Assembly: GCA_023430465.1 (NCBI GenBank)
Contig: JAEZAM010000111.1
Coordinates: forward strand, 1 to 64,000
DNA length: 64,000 bases
DNA from: Bacteroidota bacterium
GTDB taxonomy: Bacteria; Bacteroidota; Bacteroidia; Chitinophagales; Chitinophagaceae
Reading direction: 5' to 3'
Part shown: one piece after another, positions 27,180-36,637 of the stretch
Layout: each line of letters opens with the position of its first letter
Numbering within the stretch: the stretch's first letter is position 1
The notes under the pieces: generated by a model
What the model saw: only the letters and a program-made list of their open reading frames with translations
Database searches by the model: none
What the model was told of the DNA's origin: nothing
Translations under genes and position numbers: made by a program

Positions 27180-28013
27180 ATGATGAGACTGTATCGTACA
27201 ACCAAAGGAATCGTAATTGAAAAGGATGAAACGTTTTATCTTTCAAAGGATCAGGAATGGGAGACATTCATTAACGATGACAACCTGTTCACGAAGGCAT
27301 TGGCATTGGTGAAATCTTTGCCCGCCGGTGATGCCGGCTTGATCCATGAAACGCTTGCCCCGATCGGTCAGAACCAGGAGTTGTGGGCCTGCGGGGTCAC
27401 TTACCTGCGAAGTAAAGTGGGCAGGGAGGAAGAATCAAAATCGAGCGGGGCTTCAGATTTTTATTCCCGGGTTTATGAAGCGGAAAGACCGGAGGTTTTT
27501 TTCAAAGCCACTCCACGTCGGATCGTAGGTGATGGCGACATGGTCAACACTCGCCGTGATTCTACCTGGGATGTACCTGAACCAGAACTGACTCTTGTAA
27601 CCTCGTCCTCCGGGAAAATTATTGGGTACACCGTCGGGAACGATATGAGCAGCAGAAGTATAGAAGGTGAAAATCCGTTGTATCTTCCGCAGGCCAAAAC
27701 GTATGAGGCCTGTGCCGCCGTGGGTCCCTGTGTGCTGGTTACTGAGTCGCCGATCAGCCTGGACAACCTGATCAGGTTGGAGATATTGAGGAATAATGAG
27801 ACGGTGTTCAGCGACAGTATCGCCATCCGGCAAATGAAACGCACACTTGAAGAACTTGTCAGCTATGTGTACAGGGAATGTTCATTTCCATACGGCTGCC
27901 TGATAATGACCGGTACCGGTATTGTACCAGGCAACGATTTCACCCTGAAAAGTGGTGATAAGGTTAAAATTACAGTCGATAGTATCGGGACACTGACCAA
28001 CACAGTGCGCTAG
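27180..28013 (+). CDS. FAH-family protein, probable 2-keto-3-deoxy-pentonate dehydratase
   Basis: The 277-residue protein has an FAH-fold C-terminal domain with the metal ligands of the EPELTLV segment (two Glu) and the Asp of GNDMSSRSIEGENPLYLPQAKTYE, and ends with the GTGIVPGNDFTLKSGDKVKI turn. In Weimberg-type clusters of Caulobacter (XylX) and Haloferax (KdxD), an FAH-family enzyme dehydrates 2-keto-3-deoxy-pentonate to 2-oxoglutarate semialdehyde. The position between a pentonate dehydratase and a GntP permease, near the semialdehyde dehydrogenase, argues for the same step here. An acylpyruvase or 2,4-diketo acid hydrolase is the main alternative. Confidence 0.85.
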   Translation: MMRLYRTTKGIVIEKDETFYLSKDQEWETFINDDNLFTKALALVKSLPAGDAGLIHETLAPIGQNQELWACGVTYLRSKVGREEESKSSGASDFYSRVYEAERPEVFFKATPRRIVGDGDMVNTRRDSTWDVPEPELTLVTSSSGKIIGYTVGNDMSSRSIEGENPLYLPQAKTYEACAAVGPCVLVTESPISLDNLIRLEILRNNETVFSDSIAIRQMKRTLEELVSYVYRECSFPYGCLIMTGTGIVPGNDFTLKSGDKVKITVDSIGTLTNTVR

Positions 28014-28016
28014 CCT

Positions 28017-29330
28017 ATGATCTTTGTCGTTATTCTTTTCGCGATCGCCCTGCAAATTTTCCTGACGATAAAAAAGGTCAATCCTTTTCTGTCGCTGTTG
28101 ATCGTATCGATCATTGCCGGTTTACTGCTTGGCTTAACACCGGAACAGTTGCTGAAATCAATTGAAAGCGGAGCCGGTAGTACACTGGCAGGCCTTGCGT
28201 TGATCATTTGCCTGGGTGCAGCGCTGGGGAAAATACTGGAGCAGAGTGGCGCCGCACAAAGGATCTCTTATACGCTGATCAACGCATTCGGGAGAAAGAA
28301 GATACAGTGGGCCGTCATGCTGACTGGCTTCCTGATCGGTATTCCGCTTTATTATAACGCCGGGTTTGTTATACTGGTGCCGCTGGTATTTACACTGGCA
28401 AGGGCAACAGGGCTCCCGCTATTGTTCATTGCGGTACCGATGGCGGCATCGCTTTCCACTACGCACTGTTTCCTGCCTCCGCATCCGGGACCGGTGATCC
28501 TTGTAAACGCGTTCAAGGCAAACATGGGGCAGGTGTTATTGTACGGCATTGTCATCGCTATCCCTGCAGTCATCATTGCTGGACCTGTCCTCGCACGGTT
28601 TCTCAGGCAGGTGAAGGTTGATGAGCTTTTGTTCGCAACCCCAGTCAAGGAAGACGAGCAGGTAAAGATGCCCGGCACATTTGCCAGCTTCGCCATCGCA
28701 TTGCTGCCTGTTTTCCTGATTGCGCTGGGCGTGGTAGCAGGGAGTGTTTTTCCTTCCGGTCACCCGGTGCTCAGGGTGTTATTATTCACCGGCGATTCTA
28801 CGATTGCTCTTTTACTCACGGTTTTAATCGCTGTGTACTTCCTCGGCCTAAGGATCGGACAGACGATGGATGCCATGATGAAATACCTCACCGATGCCGT
28901 TTCCGGTATCGCGATGATCCTACTGATCATTACGGCAGGAGGGATCTTTAAGCAGGTATTGATCGATAGCGGCACGGCAAACTACATTGCCTCCTTCAGC
29001 GATAAGCTCCATGTGGCTCCGCTGGTATTCGGCTGGCTGATGACGGCGATGCTGCGGGTGATGATAGGCTCGGCTACAGTGGCAGCCATCACTGCCGCCG
29101 GTGTGGTGAGTCCGCTTGTTATGAGTGGTGTTGTTTCCCCCGAACTGATGGTGCTCGCAGTGGGCTCGGGCAGCGTTTTCGGATCACATATCAATGATTC
29201 CGGTTTCTGGATGTTCAAGGAGTTTTTTAAACTCTCATTAGCACAAACCTTTCTTTCCTGGACTGTAATGGAAACAATTATTTCCATTGTAGGGCTGGCG
29301 GGAGTGTTGTTGCTTGATGCTTTTTTATAG
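28017..29330 (+). CDS. GntP-family gluconate/aldonate:H+ symporter
   Basis: A 437-residue inner-membrane permease with about 12-14 hydrophobic helices. Features of the GntP family include the early SGAAQRISYTLINAFGRKK segment, STTHCFLPPHPGPVILVNAF and VGSGSVFGSHINDSGFWMFKEFF. Members import gluconate and related aldonates. It is 3 bp after the FAH gene and ends the operon; a hairpin follows at 29392-29408. With no sugar dehydrogenase or lactonase in the cluster, this permease is the logical entry for preformed sugar acids. Confidence 0.92.
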   Translation: MIFVVILFAIALQIFLTIKKVNPFLSLLIVSIIAGLLLGLTPEQLLKSIESGAGSTLAGLALIICLGAALGKILEQSGAAQRISYTLINAFGRKKIQWAVMLTGFLIGIPLYYNAGFVILVPLVFTLARATGLPLLFIAVPMAASLSTTHCFLPPHPGPVILVNAFKANMGQVLLYGIVIAIPAVIIAGPVLARFLRQVKVDELLFATPVKEDEQVKMPGTFASFAIALLPVFLIALGVVAGSVFPSGHPVLRVLLFTGDSTIALLLTVLIAVYFLGLRIGQTMDAMMKYLTDAVSGIAMILLIITAGGIFKQVLIDSGTANYIASFSDKLHVAPLVFGWLMTAMLRVMIGSATVAAITAAGVVSPLVMSGVVSPELMVLAVGSGSVFGSHINDSGFWMFKEFFKLSLAQTFLSWTVMETIISIVGLAGVLLLDAFL

Positions 29331-29391
29331 CATACAGGATTGTCAATTCGCAGGCCATCGGTACAAACCCTTCTTGTCAAATGGATTAACC

Positions 29392-29408
29392 CGAGGATTT
29401 ATTCCTCG
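29392..29408 (+). terminator. Candidate terminator after the GntP gene
   Basis: The hairpin CGAGGA-tttat-TCCTCG is followed by a T-rich stretch (ATTCTATTTTTA). It sits about 60 bp after the permease stop. The rest of the 29331-29599 gap between the convergent permease and GH43 genes shows no gene or repeat that I can recognise. Confidence 0.5.
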
Positions 29409-29599
29409 ATTCTATTTTTAAAGTCCATTTGTATGTGCAGGATTCTGACCACTTCAATTTTGTAACGATTAATCTTTCTTTTCGATCTTCGGACACTCTC
29501 TGCAGGAAGGCTACTGATTATTTAATCAGCTTGGGCTTTCGCAATGCTTGCTGCTTAATTCCTGTGTCTTAAGTGCCCCGTTATGCCTCCATCCGGAGA

Positions 29600-30943
29600 C
29601 TATTTAAAACTAACCCAATCAATCTCTGCCTGCCCCTTGGTTCTTAACTCAACACGCAGGTTGACGGTTCCTTTGCTGGTGTTTTTCACCGGTTGTTTGA
29701 GGGTGGTCCAATCGCATTTTGTAAAGGGTATTTCTGCGATCACTTTGTCAGAAGCCCCTACAGACTTCACTACAAGGGTGCCTCCTGTTTCGGACCGCAG
29801 CCGTACGCTGAGTGTACTTGCCTTGGTTTCAAACCTGACTGCATTGTAGCCCATCCAGGCGCCAGGTTCTGTGAGGATTGTTTTCCATCCTTGGAATCTG
29901 TCAAGCGTATCAATGAACTCGATGGCTGCGCCCCGGGCGGACTTGCTGCTGTACCGGTCAAGCTGAATCTTATCAACGGCTGCAGTTACACCAATACCTC
30001 TCAGGGTCGGAATTACCTTCCGGATAGTGCCGTCACTATTGAAGAATAGACTGTCTGCCCGTATTGAGCGGGCCTTGTCGAAGGACGGAGAGTAATCATT
30101 GTGATGATAAAACAGGTACCACTGATTACGGAACTCCACGAGGGAGTGGTGATTCGTCCAGCAGCCGGTTGATGATTCATCCATAATCACCCCCGTTACT
30201 TTGAACGGACCCAGCGGATTGTCGCCCATGGCATATTCCAGCCGCTCCGTTTTATGTTCCACGTGGGGGTAGGTGAGGTAGTAAATTCCTTTGTGTTTAA
30301 ATACATACGGCCCTTCTTTGAGGCCGGTTTCAGGAAGATTGCTAAAGGTAGTTACATCGGAGTCGAGTTCGATCATATTGGCTTTGAGCTTCGCACCGTA
30401 TATATTGCCGGCCGACCAATACAGGTAAGCCCGGCCATCATCATCGATAAATACGTTGGGATCGATACCCTTCACACCTTTGATGGGGTTGGCCTCCGGC
30501 GCATACGGTCCTTCGGGTTTGTCGGAAATTGCCACGCCTATGTTGAAACCTCTGCCATGGGTCAGGGTATCTGCGGGCATAGAAGGGAAGTAGAAATAAT
30601 ACTTTCCATTCCGATAAATGCAGTCAGGAGCCCACATGCTGTAACTGTCCTTCCTCACCCATGGTACGTTGTTCTGCGTAACGATCACTCCGTGATCATA
30701 CCAGTTAGTGAGGTTATCAGATGAAAAGACGTGGTAGTCTTCCATACAGAACCATCCCGGTCGGCCCTTGCCCGGCTCCGCGAGAATATCATGCGAGGGG
30801 AAGATGTATACCTTATTTCCAAATACCCGCGCAGTGGGATCCGCCGTGTATTGATCGCGAATCAAGGGATTCTGTGCCACTAACCCTGTACCGGAGATAA
30901 GCAATGACAACATTGTAAGGCCCAGACCAATCTTCTTTTGCAT
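29600..30943 (-). CDS. Exported GH43 glycosidase with C-terminal CBM6-like domain
   Basis: A Sec signal (ending LVAQ) precedes a five-bladed propeller of GH43. The catalytic triad is visible: Asp35 (TADPTAR), Asp161 (GIDPNVF) and Glu210 (LKEGPYVF). The C-terminal 110 residues (about 335-447) form a beta-sandwich of the CBM6 type (RGAAIEFIDTLDRFQGWKTI... AEIDWVSFK). Family members in this arrangement act on arabinoxylan side chains or xylo-oligosaccharides as alpha-L-arabinofuranosidase or beta-xylosidase. It is last in the minus-strand hemicellulase set, 18 bp after the GH95 gene. Confidence 0.92.
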   Translation of the reverse strand: MQKKIGLGLTMLSLLISGTGLVAQNPLIRDQYTADPTARVFGNKVYIFPSHDILAEPGKGRPGWFCMEDYHVFSSDNLTNWYDHGVIVTQNNVPWVRKDSYSMWAPDCIYRNGKYYFYFPSMPADTLTHGRGFNIGVAISDKPEGPYAPEANPIKGVKGIDPNVFIDDDGRAYLYWSAGNIYGAKLKANMIELDSDVTTFSNLPETGLKEGPYVFKHKGIYYLTYPHVEHKTERLEYAMGDNPLGPFKVTGVIMDESSTGCWTNHHSLVEFRNQWYLFYHHNDYSPSFDKARSIRADSLFFNSDGTIRKVIPTLRGIGVTAAVDKIQLDRYSSKSARGAAIEFIDTLDRFQGWKTILTEPGAWMGYNAVRFETKASTLSVRLRSETGGTLVVKSVGASDKVIAEIPFTKCDWTTLKQPVKNTSKGTVNLRVELRTKGQAEIDWVSFK

Positions 30944-30961
30944 AAATTTTAATTTGGTGTT

Positions 30962-33445
30962 TTATTCCACGGCAGCAAACCGATACGTTACACCTTTCAC
31001 TGTAGGGATGTCATATAAAAAAGTCACCGGCAGTTTTCGTTTTGTCACCGTCGCCCGTGGGGAGATTATCGGCGCAGGTGTAACAGCGACCTCGAAAAAA
31101 GGATTTTCATTTTTACCAACAGCTTCAGTGAGTCGCGCCGGACCGCGGCTGGTGATCCTGTTTGTTGCCCGAATACGAAGATTGCCGCCAAGCAGTGATT
31201 TGATGACCAAATTGGTAACAATACCATTTTCCCAGTCCAGGCGGGTAATTTCAAATCCGCCCCTGGCTTTGAGTCCGCTCACAGAGCCCTTCTCCTTCCA
31301 GGCATCAGGCAGGGCGGGTAACAAAAACACGGCACCATCGGCACTTTGCACAAGCATTTCTGCAATACCGGATGTGCAGCCAAAGTTACCGTCAATCTGG
31401 AAGGGTGGATGCGCATCAAAAAGGTTGTTGTAGGTGCCCCCGCCACCTTCGTTTATGCCGAGCGGGGTCAACTGATTGCGGATAAGCTGGTATGCATGGT
31501 TCCCATCCAACATTCTCGCCCACCAGTTTACTTTCCAGCCCATGCTCCATCCGGTGGAGACATCGCCTCTGTGTGCAAGCGTTGTAGCTGCTGCAGCGTA
31601 CAACTCAGGTGTTCGGAAAGGAGAGATCTGGTTTGATGGGAACAAACCATAAAGATGGGACACATGCCGGTGTTGATCGGTTGGGCTATCGATATCTTCA
31701 AGCCATTCCTGCAACTGCCCATGTTGACCCACCATCATTGGGGGAAGCCGATCCCTTAGCCGCAACAGGGTGTCTGCAAACGATCGATCCTTCCTCAGGA
31801 CATGCGCAGCAGAAGCAACAGTTGTAAATACATCAAATGCGATCTGGTTACTCATGGTTGTTCCGATATCCAGCGATGAACCCCCATGCACGTCGGGCGC
31901 ATTTTCCGGTGATTGATCCGGATTGGCAACGAGCCAGCCTCGGTGGGGATGCTCAGTGAGGAAGTCGACATAAAACAATGCCGCACCTTTCAATATCGGG
32001 TACACTGCCTGGAGAAACTTACTATCTCCTGTATAGAGGTAGTGCTGCCACAGATGCTGGATAAGCCAGCCGCCTCCCTGGTTCCATAATCCCCAGAATG
32101 CGCCATCTACAGCGCCGGTAGCACGCCAGATGTCGGTGTTGTGATGAGCCATCCAGCCCCGCGCTCCATACATGGTGCTGGCGGTGTTACTTCCGGTAAC
32201 CGACAACTCCTTTACCATTTTCAAAAACGGCTCATGAAGTTCAGAAAGGTTGGCCGGTTCTGCTGGCCAGTAGTTCATCTGTGCATTTATATTGATGGTA
32301 TACTTGCTGTCCCAGGCAGGCCGCAGGTGCGGGTTCCAGATACCCTGGAGGTTAGCAGGCTGGCCACCAGGCTGCGAACATGAAATTAGCAGGTACCGGC
32401 CGTATTGAAAATACAGGGCCGCAAATTGCGGATCATCGGTTGTACTGAAATTTTTGAGGCGCTCATCGGTAGGCAATTCCTTACCAATTCCGCTTTTTCC
32501 AAGATCAATTTTTACACGGTCAAAATATTTCCGGTATGCGACGATGTGCGCGCGCTCCAGTTGGCTGTATGGCCGACCGATGGCATTGCGCAGGTAGCCA
32601 ATTGCCCGTTGATTCTCATCGGCGGTCAGGTCCTGGAAATTAATAAAGTTGGTTGCAATGGAAATATAGATAGTTGCCTCGTCTGCATTGGCAACAGTGA
32701 TGGAAGTATCGGAGGAGGTTCGGGTTCCGTTTTTGGTTTTAAAATGTACAATGCCTTTATAGCGCACCATCCCTTTCACGGCTTCGTGGTCTACGGTTGT
32801 CGCAGCAAAACTGAGTTCACGGTTGTTTTTTGTGGTTACCCGAACACCTTGTTGCGGCGAGGAATAAAAAGCAGTGAATGAAATGGATCCCGGCCTGCTT
32901 GCGGCAAGATGTATAATGACCAGCCGGTCAGATAAAGATGCGATCGACTTCCGCGTGAAAGTAATACCTCCAGCCTGGTAGGAGGTGGATGCTACTGCAT
33001 TCGAAAGGTCAAGCTCGCGCCTGTAATTTGTATATTGTTCATGACCTTTAAACCTGAGATGCAACTGGCCAGCGGGCTGGAACATTTGGCCGTGCGATTT
33101 TTTACTGATGATCGCCTGGTTGGCAAGCGCCTCGGCATCCTTGTATTTTCCGCTGATGAGGAGACTCCTTATCTCCTGCAACGCCGCTTTTGCAAGTGGG
33201 TTATCATTGTTGTTAGGACTCCCGGACCAGATCGTATGTTCATTTAGCTGTATAACCTCTTCTGGTACGTTACCAAACACCATTGCACCCAGCCTCCCGT
33301 TACCGATGGGCAAGGCATTTTCCCACACAGAACCGGAAGGAGTAGTATACCATAGCTTCAGATCGTTGTTTTGCTGGCCAATCACATGCGTGATTGGCAG
33401 CACGCTTAAGCCGAGGGCGATGATATGGATGATTATTCTTTTCAT
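30962..33445 (-). CDS. Exported GH95 glycosidase (alpha-L-fucosidase or alpha-L-galactosidase)
   Basis: The 827-residue enzyme has a signal sequence (MKRIIIHIIALGLSVLPITHVIGQ), an N-terminal beta domain (LWYTTPSGSVWENALPIGNGRLGAMVFG, the GH95 signature) and an (alpha/alpha)6 barrel. The barrel contains the Asn pair Asn385/Asn387 in the TININAQMNYW segment, matching the two catalytic asparagines of inverting GH95, and the presumed acid Glu of NPDQSPENAP. GH95 enzymes remove terminal L-fucose, or L-galactose in some xylan-related loci. Beside GH10, GH43, GH51 and CE1-type genes, an alpha-L-galactosidase acting on complex arabinoxylan is a reasonable guess. I chose the ATG at 33445; the frame opens 14 codons earlier at a non-ATG codon. 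Confidence 0.92.
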   Translation of the reverse strand: MKRIIIHIIALGLSVLPITHVIGQQNNDLKLWYTTPSGSVWENALPIGNGRLGAMVFGNVPEEVIQLNEHTIWSGSPNNNDNPLAKAALQEIRSLLISGKYKDAEALANQAIISKKSHGQMFQPAGQLHLRFKGHEQYTNYRRELDLSNAVASTSYQAGGITFTRKSIASLSDRLVIIHLAASRPGSISFTAFYSSPQQGVRVTTKNNRELSFAATTVDHEAVKGMVRYKGIVHFKTKNGTRTSSDTSITVANADEATIYISIATNFINFQDLTADENQRAIGYLRNAIGRPYSQLERAHIVAYRKYFDRVKIDLGKSGIGKELPTDERLKNFSTTDDPQFAALYFQYGRYLLISCSQPGGQPANLQGIWNPHLRPAWDSKYTININAQMNYWPAEPANLSELHEPFLKMVKELSVTGSNTASTMYGARGWMAHHNTDIWRATGAVDGAFWGLWNQGGGWLIQHLWQHYLYTGDSKFLQAVYPILKGAALFYVDFLTEHPHRGWLVANPDQSPENAPDVHGGSSLDIGTTMSNQIAFDVFTTVASAAHVLRKDRSFADTLLRLRDRLPPMMVGQHGQLQEWLEDIDSPTDQHRHVSHLYGLFPSNQISPFRTPELYAAAATTLAHRGDVSTGWSMGWKVNWWARMLDGNHAYQLIRNQLTPLGINEGGGGTYNNLFDAHPPFQIDGNFGCTSGIAEMLVQSADGAVFLLPALPDAWKEKGSVSGLKARGGFEITRLDWENGIVTNLVIKSLLGGNLRIRATNRITSRGPARLTEAVGKNENPFFEVAVTPAPIISPRATVTKRKLPVTFLYDIPTVKGVTYRFAAVE

Positions 33446-33526
33446 AATTGTAAGCAAGCCGAAGGGCTCCAGCTTCGTGATCAGCAAGCCTTCAGACCCT
33501 CTGATTGCCGCCCGGGCAAGTCCCTG

Positions 33527-35446
33527 TTACCGGAAAAGCAGCGGTGCGAATTTGTAGAGATTGTTCCGCCACACCGGCCAGGTATGTCCCCCGGGATATT
33601 CGCTGTACTGGTAGCGGATCTTCATATCATCGAACCTGCCCAGCATTATTTTGCAGTTCTTGTATGCGATGTCCTCTTCTCCGCCCATCGCGATCCAGAA
33701 ATTGCTGAGATTGTTGTTGATCTTGTCCGCGTTTGCTTTCATGAAGGCATACTCGGGTTCTGACAGGTTAGGCTGGTTGGCCCACCAGCCTGAACTGAAT
33801 ACACCCAATGAAGAAAACAGCTCTGTATTACGCAGCCCTGCGTAGAGTGTCTGCAAGCCACCCATCGAAAGTCCGGCAAGTGCTCGTCCGGAGGCTGTGG
33901 TCTTTGCCCGGTAATTCGTTTCAACAAATGGTATGACCACCTGCTTCAATTCATTTTCAAATGTCCGCAGTGCCTGTTCGCCAAAACCAGCTATGCCACC
34001 GCTTGACAGGTTGCCATCCATCATCACTATCAGCATGGGCTTAACTTTCTGCTGCGCAATGAGATTGTCAAGGATAAGGTCGGTCTTTCCCTGGTTAACC
34101 CAACCACGTTCATCTTCACCTCCGCCATGCAACAGGTACAGCACGGGGTAGTGCATTGTGTCCCGGTCATAACCGGGTGGCGTATAGAGGTAGAATTGAC
34201 GCCACGTACCAGTGACCGATGAAAAGTATTTTTTAATGCGCACCTCGCCGTGTGGCACATCCTGAACTGCGTAGTATTCATCGCCTTTGAAGGGTATCTC
34301 AATCCCGCTTGCCATGCGACCCATGCCATAGAATGTTTCACCCGCAGGATCGGCCACGGGCACCCCATCGATCAGCAGTGAATAATAATGAAAGCCTTCA
34401 GAAATCGAATCGGTGGTTCCTGTCCAGTGTCCGCTTGTATCCCGCACCAGGTCGTATTTTTTTCCAAGATCAACCTGGATAGTACGCGCCTGTGGTGCTT
34501 TTACGCGAAATGCTACCCGGCCATCCGGGAATACCTGCGGATATTTCGCGGAGCGGACATTGCTTGCAGCAGGCGTACCCAACACCGAATATTTATTGAG
34601 TAATGACGGATCTACAGGCTTGAAGAGAAACTGGGAGAACATGTACAATCCATTTTTCCATACCTTGAAATCATGCCCGCCCGGCTCCAGGTAATACACA
34701 TGAGGGATATCGCGGCGTCTCAGGTAGTCGTGTGTACGTTGGCTGACTGACAAGAGCCTGTCATTGTCCCCGCAGGAAATGAACAGCAGCTTAATATTTC
34801 CACGAAGTTTGTCGGGATCAGGGACAAGTTCGCGTGGAGGTTTGGTATTTGGTGCGCTGGAAAATCCGCCCACCCAGGCAAAGAGGTTGGGATTACCAAG
34901 TCCGAAGTTCAGCGATTGCCCGCCGCCCATAGATAACCCCGCTATCGCACGATGATCTTTGTCGGCGAGCACGGGATATTTTTTTTCAATGAACGGGATC
35001 AGGTCGTTCAGGAGGTCTTTCTCAAAATCAGCGAATGCCTGCCTTTTATCCGCAGCCATAATATCGCCAGTTGCGCGGTCATCTTTCATTGCCCGCCCGT
35101 TGGGCATCACTACGATCATCGGTTGCAGCCGGCCTTCGGCATACAGGTTGTCCAGGATCACCTGTGGCTTACCACCATTCAGCCATTCTTTTTCATCACC
35201 GCCGATCCCATGCAGCAGGTACAACACCGGGTATTTTTGTTTTTTAGAAAAACCGGGTGGGGTATATATAATGGCCCGGCGCTTCGTGCCCACGCTTTTA
35301 GATGCATAGGTAATTGTATCGATCATCCCTTTTCGGATGCCCGCCCGCAAAGAATCAAATCCGGGTGGGGCCTGGATGGGAATTGCCTGGCTATATGCCA
35401 GGAACACTGATAATACTCCCATGAACGTTGGTACAAGTTTTTTCAT
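33527..35446 (-). CDS. Exported double CE1-like esterase with a central E-set domain
   Basis: This 639-residue protein carries two complete esterase domains. The first (about 45-275) has the nucleophile Ser172 (AGLSMGGGQ) and His258 (PGGHDFKVW). The second (about 400-639) has Ser527 (AGLSMGGLQ) and His621 (PGGHTWPVW). Between them (about 298-390) lies an immunoglobulin-like E-set/CBM48-type domain (GRVAFRVKAPQARTIQVDLGKKYDL). The signal sequence ends near AYSQ. CE1 enzymes remove ferulate or acetate from arabinoxylan. Two active sites could handle different esters on the same chain. It lies between GH95 and GH10 genes, 24 bp after the xylanase. Confidence 0.9.
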   Translation of the reverse strand: MKKLVPTFMGVLSVFLAYSQAIPIQAPPGFDSLRAGIRKGMIDTITYASKSVGTKRRAIIYTPPGFSKKQKYPVLYLLHGIGGDEKEWLNGGKPQVILDNLYAEGRLQPMIVVMPNGRAMKDDRATGDIMAADKRQAFADFEKDLLNDLIPFIEKKYPVLADKDHRAIAGLSMGGGQSLNFGLGNPNLFAWVGGFSSAPNTKPPRELVPDPDKLRGNIKLLFISCGDNDRLLSVSQRTHDYLRRRDIPHVYYLEPGGHDFKVWKNGLYMFSQFLFKPVDPSLLNKYSVLGTPAASNVRSAKYPQVFPDGRVAFRVKAPQARTIQVDLGKKYDLVRDTSGHWTGTTDSISEGFHYYSLLIDGVPVADPAGETFYGMGRMASGIEIPFKGDEYYAVQDVPHGEVRIKKYFSSVTGTWRQFYLYTPPGYDRDTMHYPVLYLLHGGGEDERGWVNQGKTDLILDNLIAQQKVKPMLIVMMDGNLSSGGIAGFGEQALRTFENELKQVVIPFVETNYRAKTTASGRALAGLSMGGLQTLYAGLRNTELFSSLGVFSSGWWANQPNLSEPEYAFMKANADKINNNLSNFWIAMGGEEDIAYKNCKIMLGRFDDMKIRYQYSEYPGGHTWPVWRNNLYKFAPLLFR

Positions 35447-35470
35447 CGTAAGTATGAATAGTTTATAAAA

Positions 35471-36637
35471 TCATTCTGCGTTGCGAGGCACACCGAGTAT
35501 GGCATTCAGCGCAGGTTTGGCTCTCCGGTTACGGTCCCACAACAACGGGTAGTTGATTCGATTCGGAATGGGATAATCGTTCTTCCAGTTCATCCCGTCA
35601 TGCACGCCCCAGAATGTGACGCGGGAGATCTTATCCTTTTTCTTATAAAAAATGCCCATCAGTTCAGCGTAGCGGCTGGCATGTTGCCGTTGCACTTCGT
35701 CCGGCAATCCGTTGCGAAAAGGATCCAGAAATGTCTTGAATTCTTCCAGTTGGAATTGTTTGTCCATCATACCCTGGCCAATGATCTGTCCTTCTTTGGT
35801 GAGTGGCAAAACATCGATATCCATTTCCGTGATCATTACCTTCACGCCGCAGGAGGCAAAACTGTCGATCGCCGCTTCAATGTAACTTGATTTTGGGTAG
35901 TTGAGTCCCCAGTGACCCTGCATCCCGATTCCATCCACGCGAATACCCTCTGATTTCAACATTCTAATCATTCTAACGATCCCGGCAGCCTTGGTAGGCC
36001 TCCAGGTGTTGAAATCATTGTAATACAATTCCGTTTCCGGCGCATACAAGGCAGCATATTTGAAGGCATATTTAACGAGCGTGTCGCCGTTGCCTACAGC
36101 AGTGACCCAGCTTGTGTTGCGGTAGTTGCCGTCTTCATCTATCACTTCATTCACTACATCCCAGGCCTGTACTTTGCCGGCATATCGACCGGCTACTGCC
36201 AGGATATGCCTGCGCAACCTTTCAAGCTGCTGTTCTTTCGTGTTTTTATTTCCCAGGGAATCTGTGAAAAACCAGGCCGGCACCTGGTTATGCCACACGA
36301 GGGTGTGACCCACGATAAACATATTATGTTGCTGGCCAAATGCTACAAAATCATCTGCAGGACCGAATTCATATACGCCTGGCCGTGGATTAAGCAGTGC
36401 GGCTTTCATTACATTCTCTGCAGTGATGCTGTTGAAATGTTCAATCACAATTTTTCGTGAACTGTCATCCTGGCCGGATGTGATCGCCGGGGTGACCGCT
36501 GCACCTATGAGAAACGCATTTTTGTAGGCATCTTTCAACGGAATGACAGGGTTGTCATACATTGCCTTCTTCCCTGGACTGCAGTGAAAGGAGGGCGCTG
36601 CGAAAGCAAATGCGAGAAGCAGTTGTAATGTTTTCAA
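35471..36637 (-). CDS. GH10 endo-beta-1,4-xylanase
   Basis: A single-domain GH10 enzyme of 388 residues, with acid/base Glu164 (WDVVNEVID) and nucleophile Glu271 (VMITEMDIDVL) in the (beta/alpha)8 barrel. An N-terminal hydrophobic signal has a possible lipidated Cys19 (SFHC, a poor lipobox). It would cut the xylan backbone, probably at the cell surface or in the periplasm. The start codon is TTG at 36637; no in-frame ATG precedes the signal sequence and the next Met is residue 26, after the signal. Two 12-bp direct repeats at 36723 and 36764 lie upstream. Confidence 0.93.
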   Translation of the reverse strand: MKTLQLLLAFAFAAPSFHCSPGKKAMYDNPVIPLKDAYKNAFLIGAAVTPAITSGQDDSSRKIVIEHFNSITAENVMKAALLNPRPGVYEFGPADDFVAFGQQHNMFIVGHTLVWHNQVPAWFFTDSLGNKNTKEQQLERLRRHILAVAGRYAGKVQAWDVVNEVIDEDGNYRNTSWVTAVGNGDTLVKYAFKYAALYAPETELYYNDFNTWRPTKAAGIVRMIRMLKSEGIRVDGIGMQGHWGLNYPKSSYIEAAIDSFASCGVKVMITEMDIDVLPLTKEGQIIGQGMMDKQFQLEEFKTFLDPFRNGLPDEVQRQHASRYAELMGIFYKKKDKISRVTFWGVHDGMNWKNDYPIPNRINYPLLWDRNRRAKPALNAILGVPRNAE

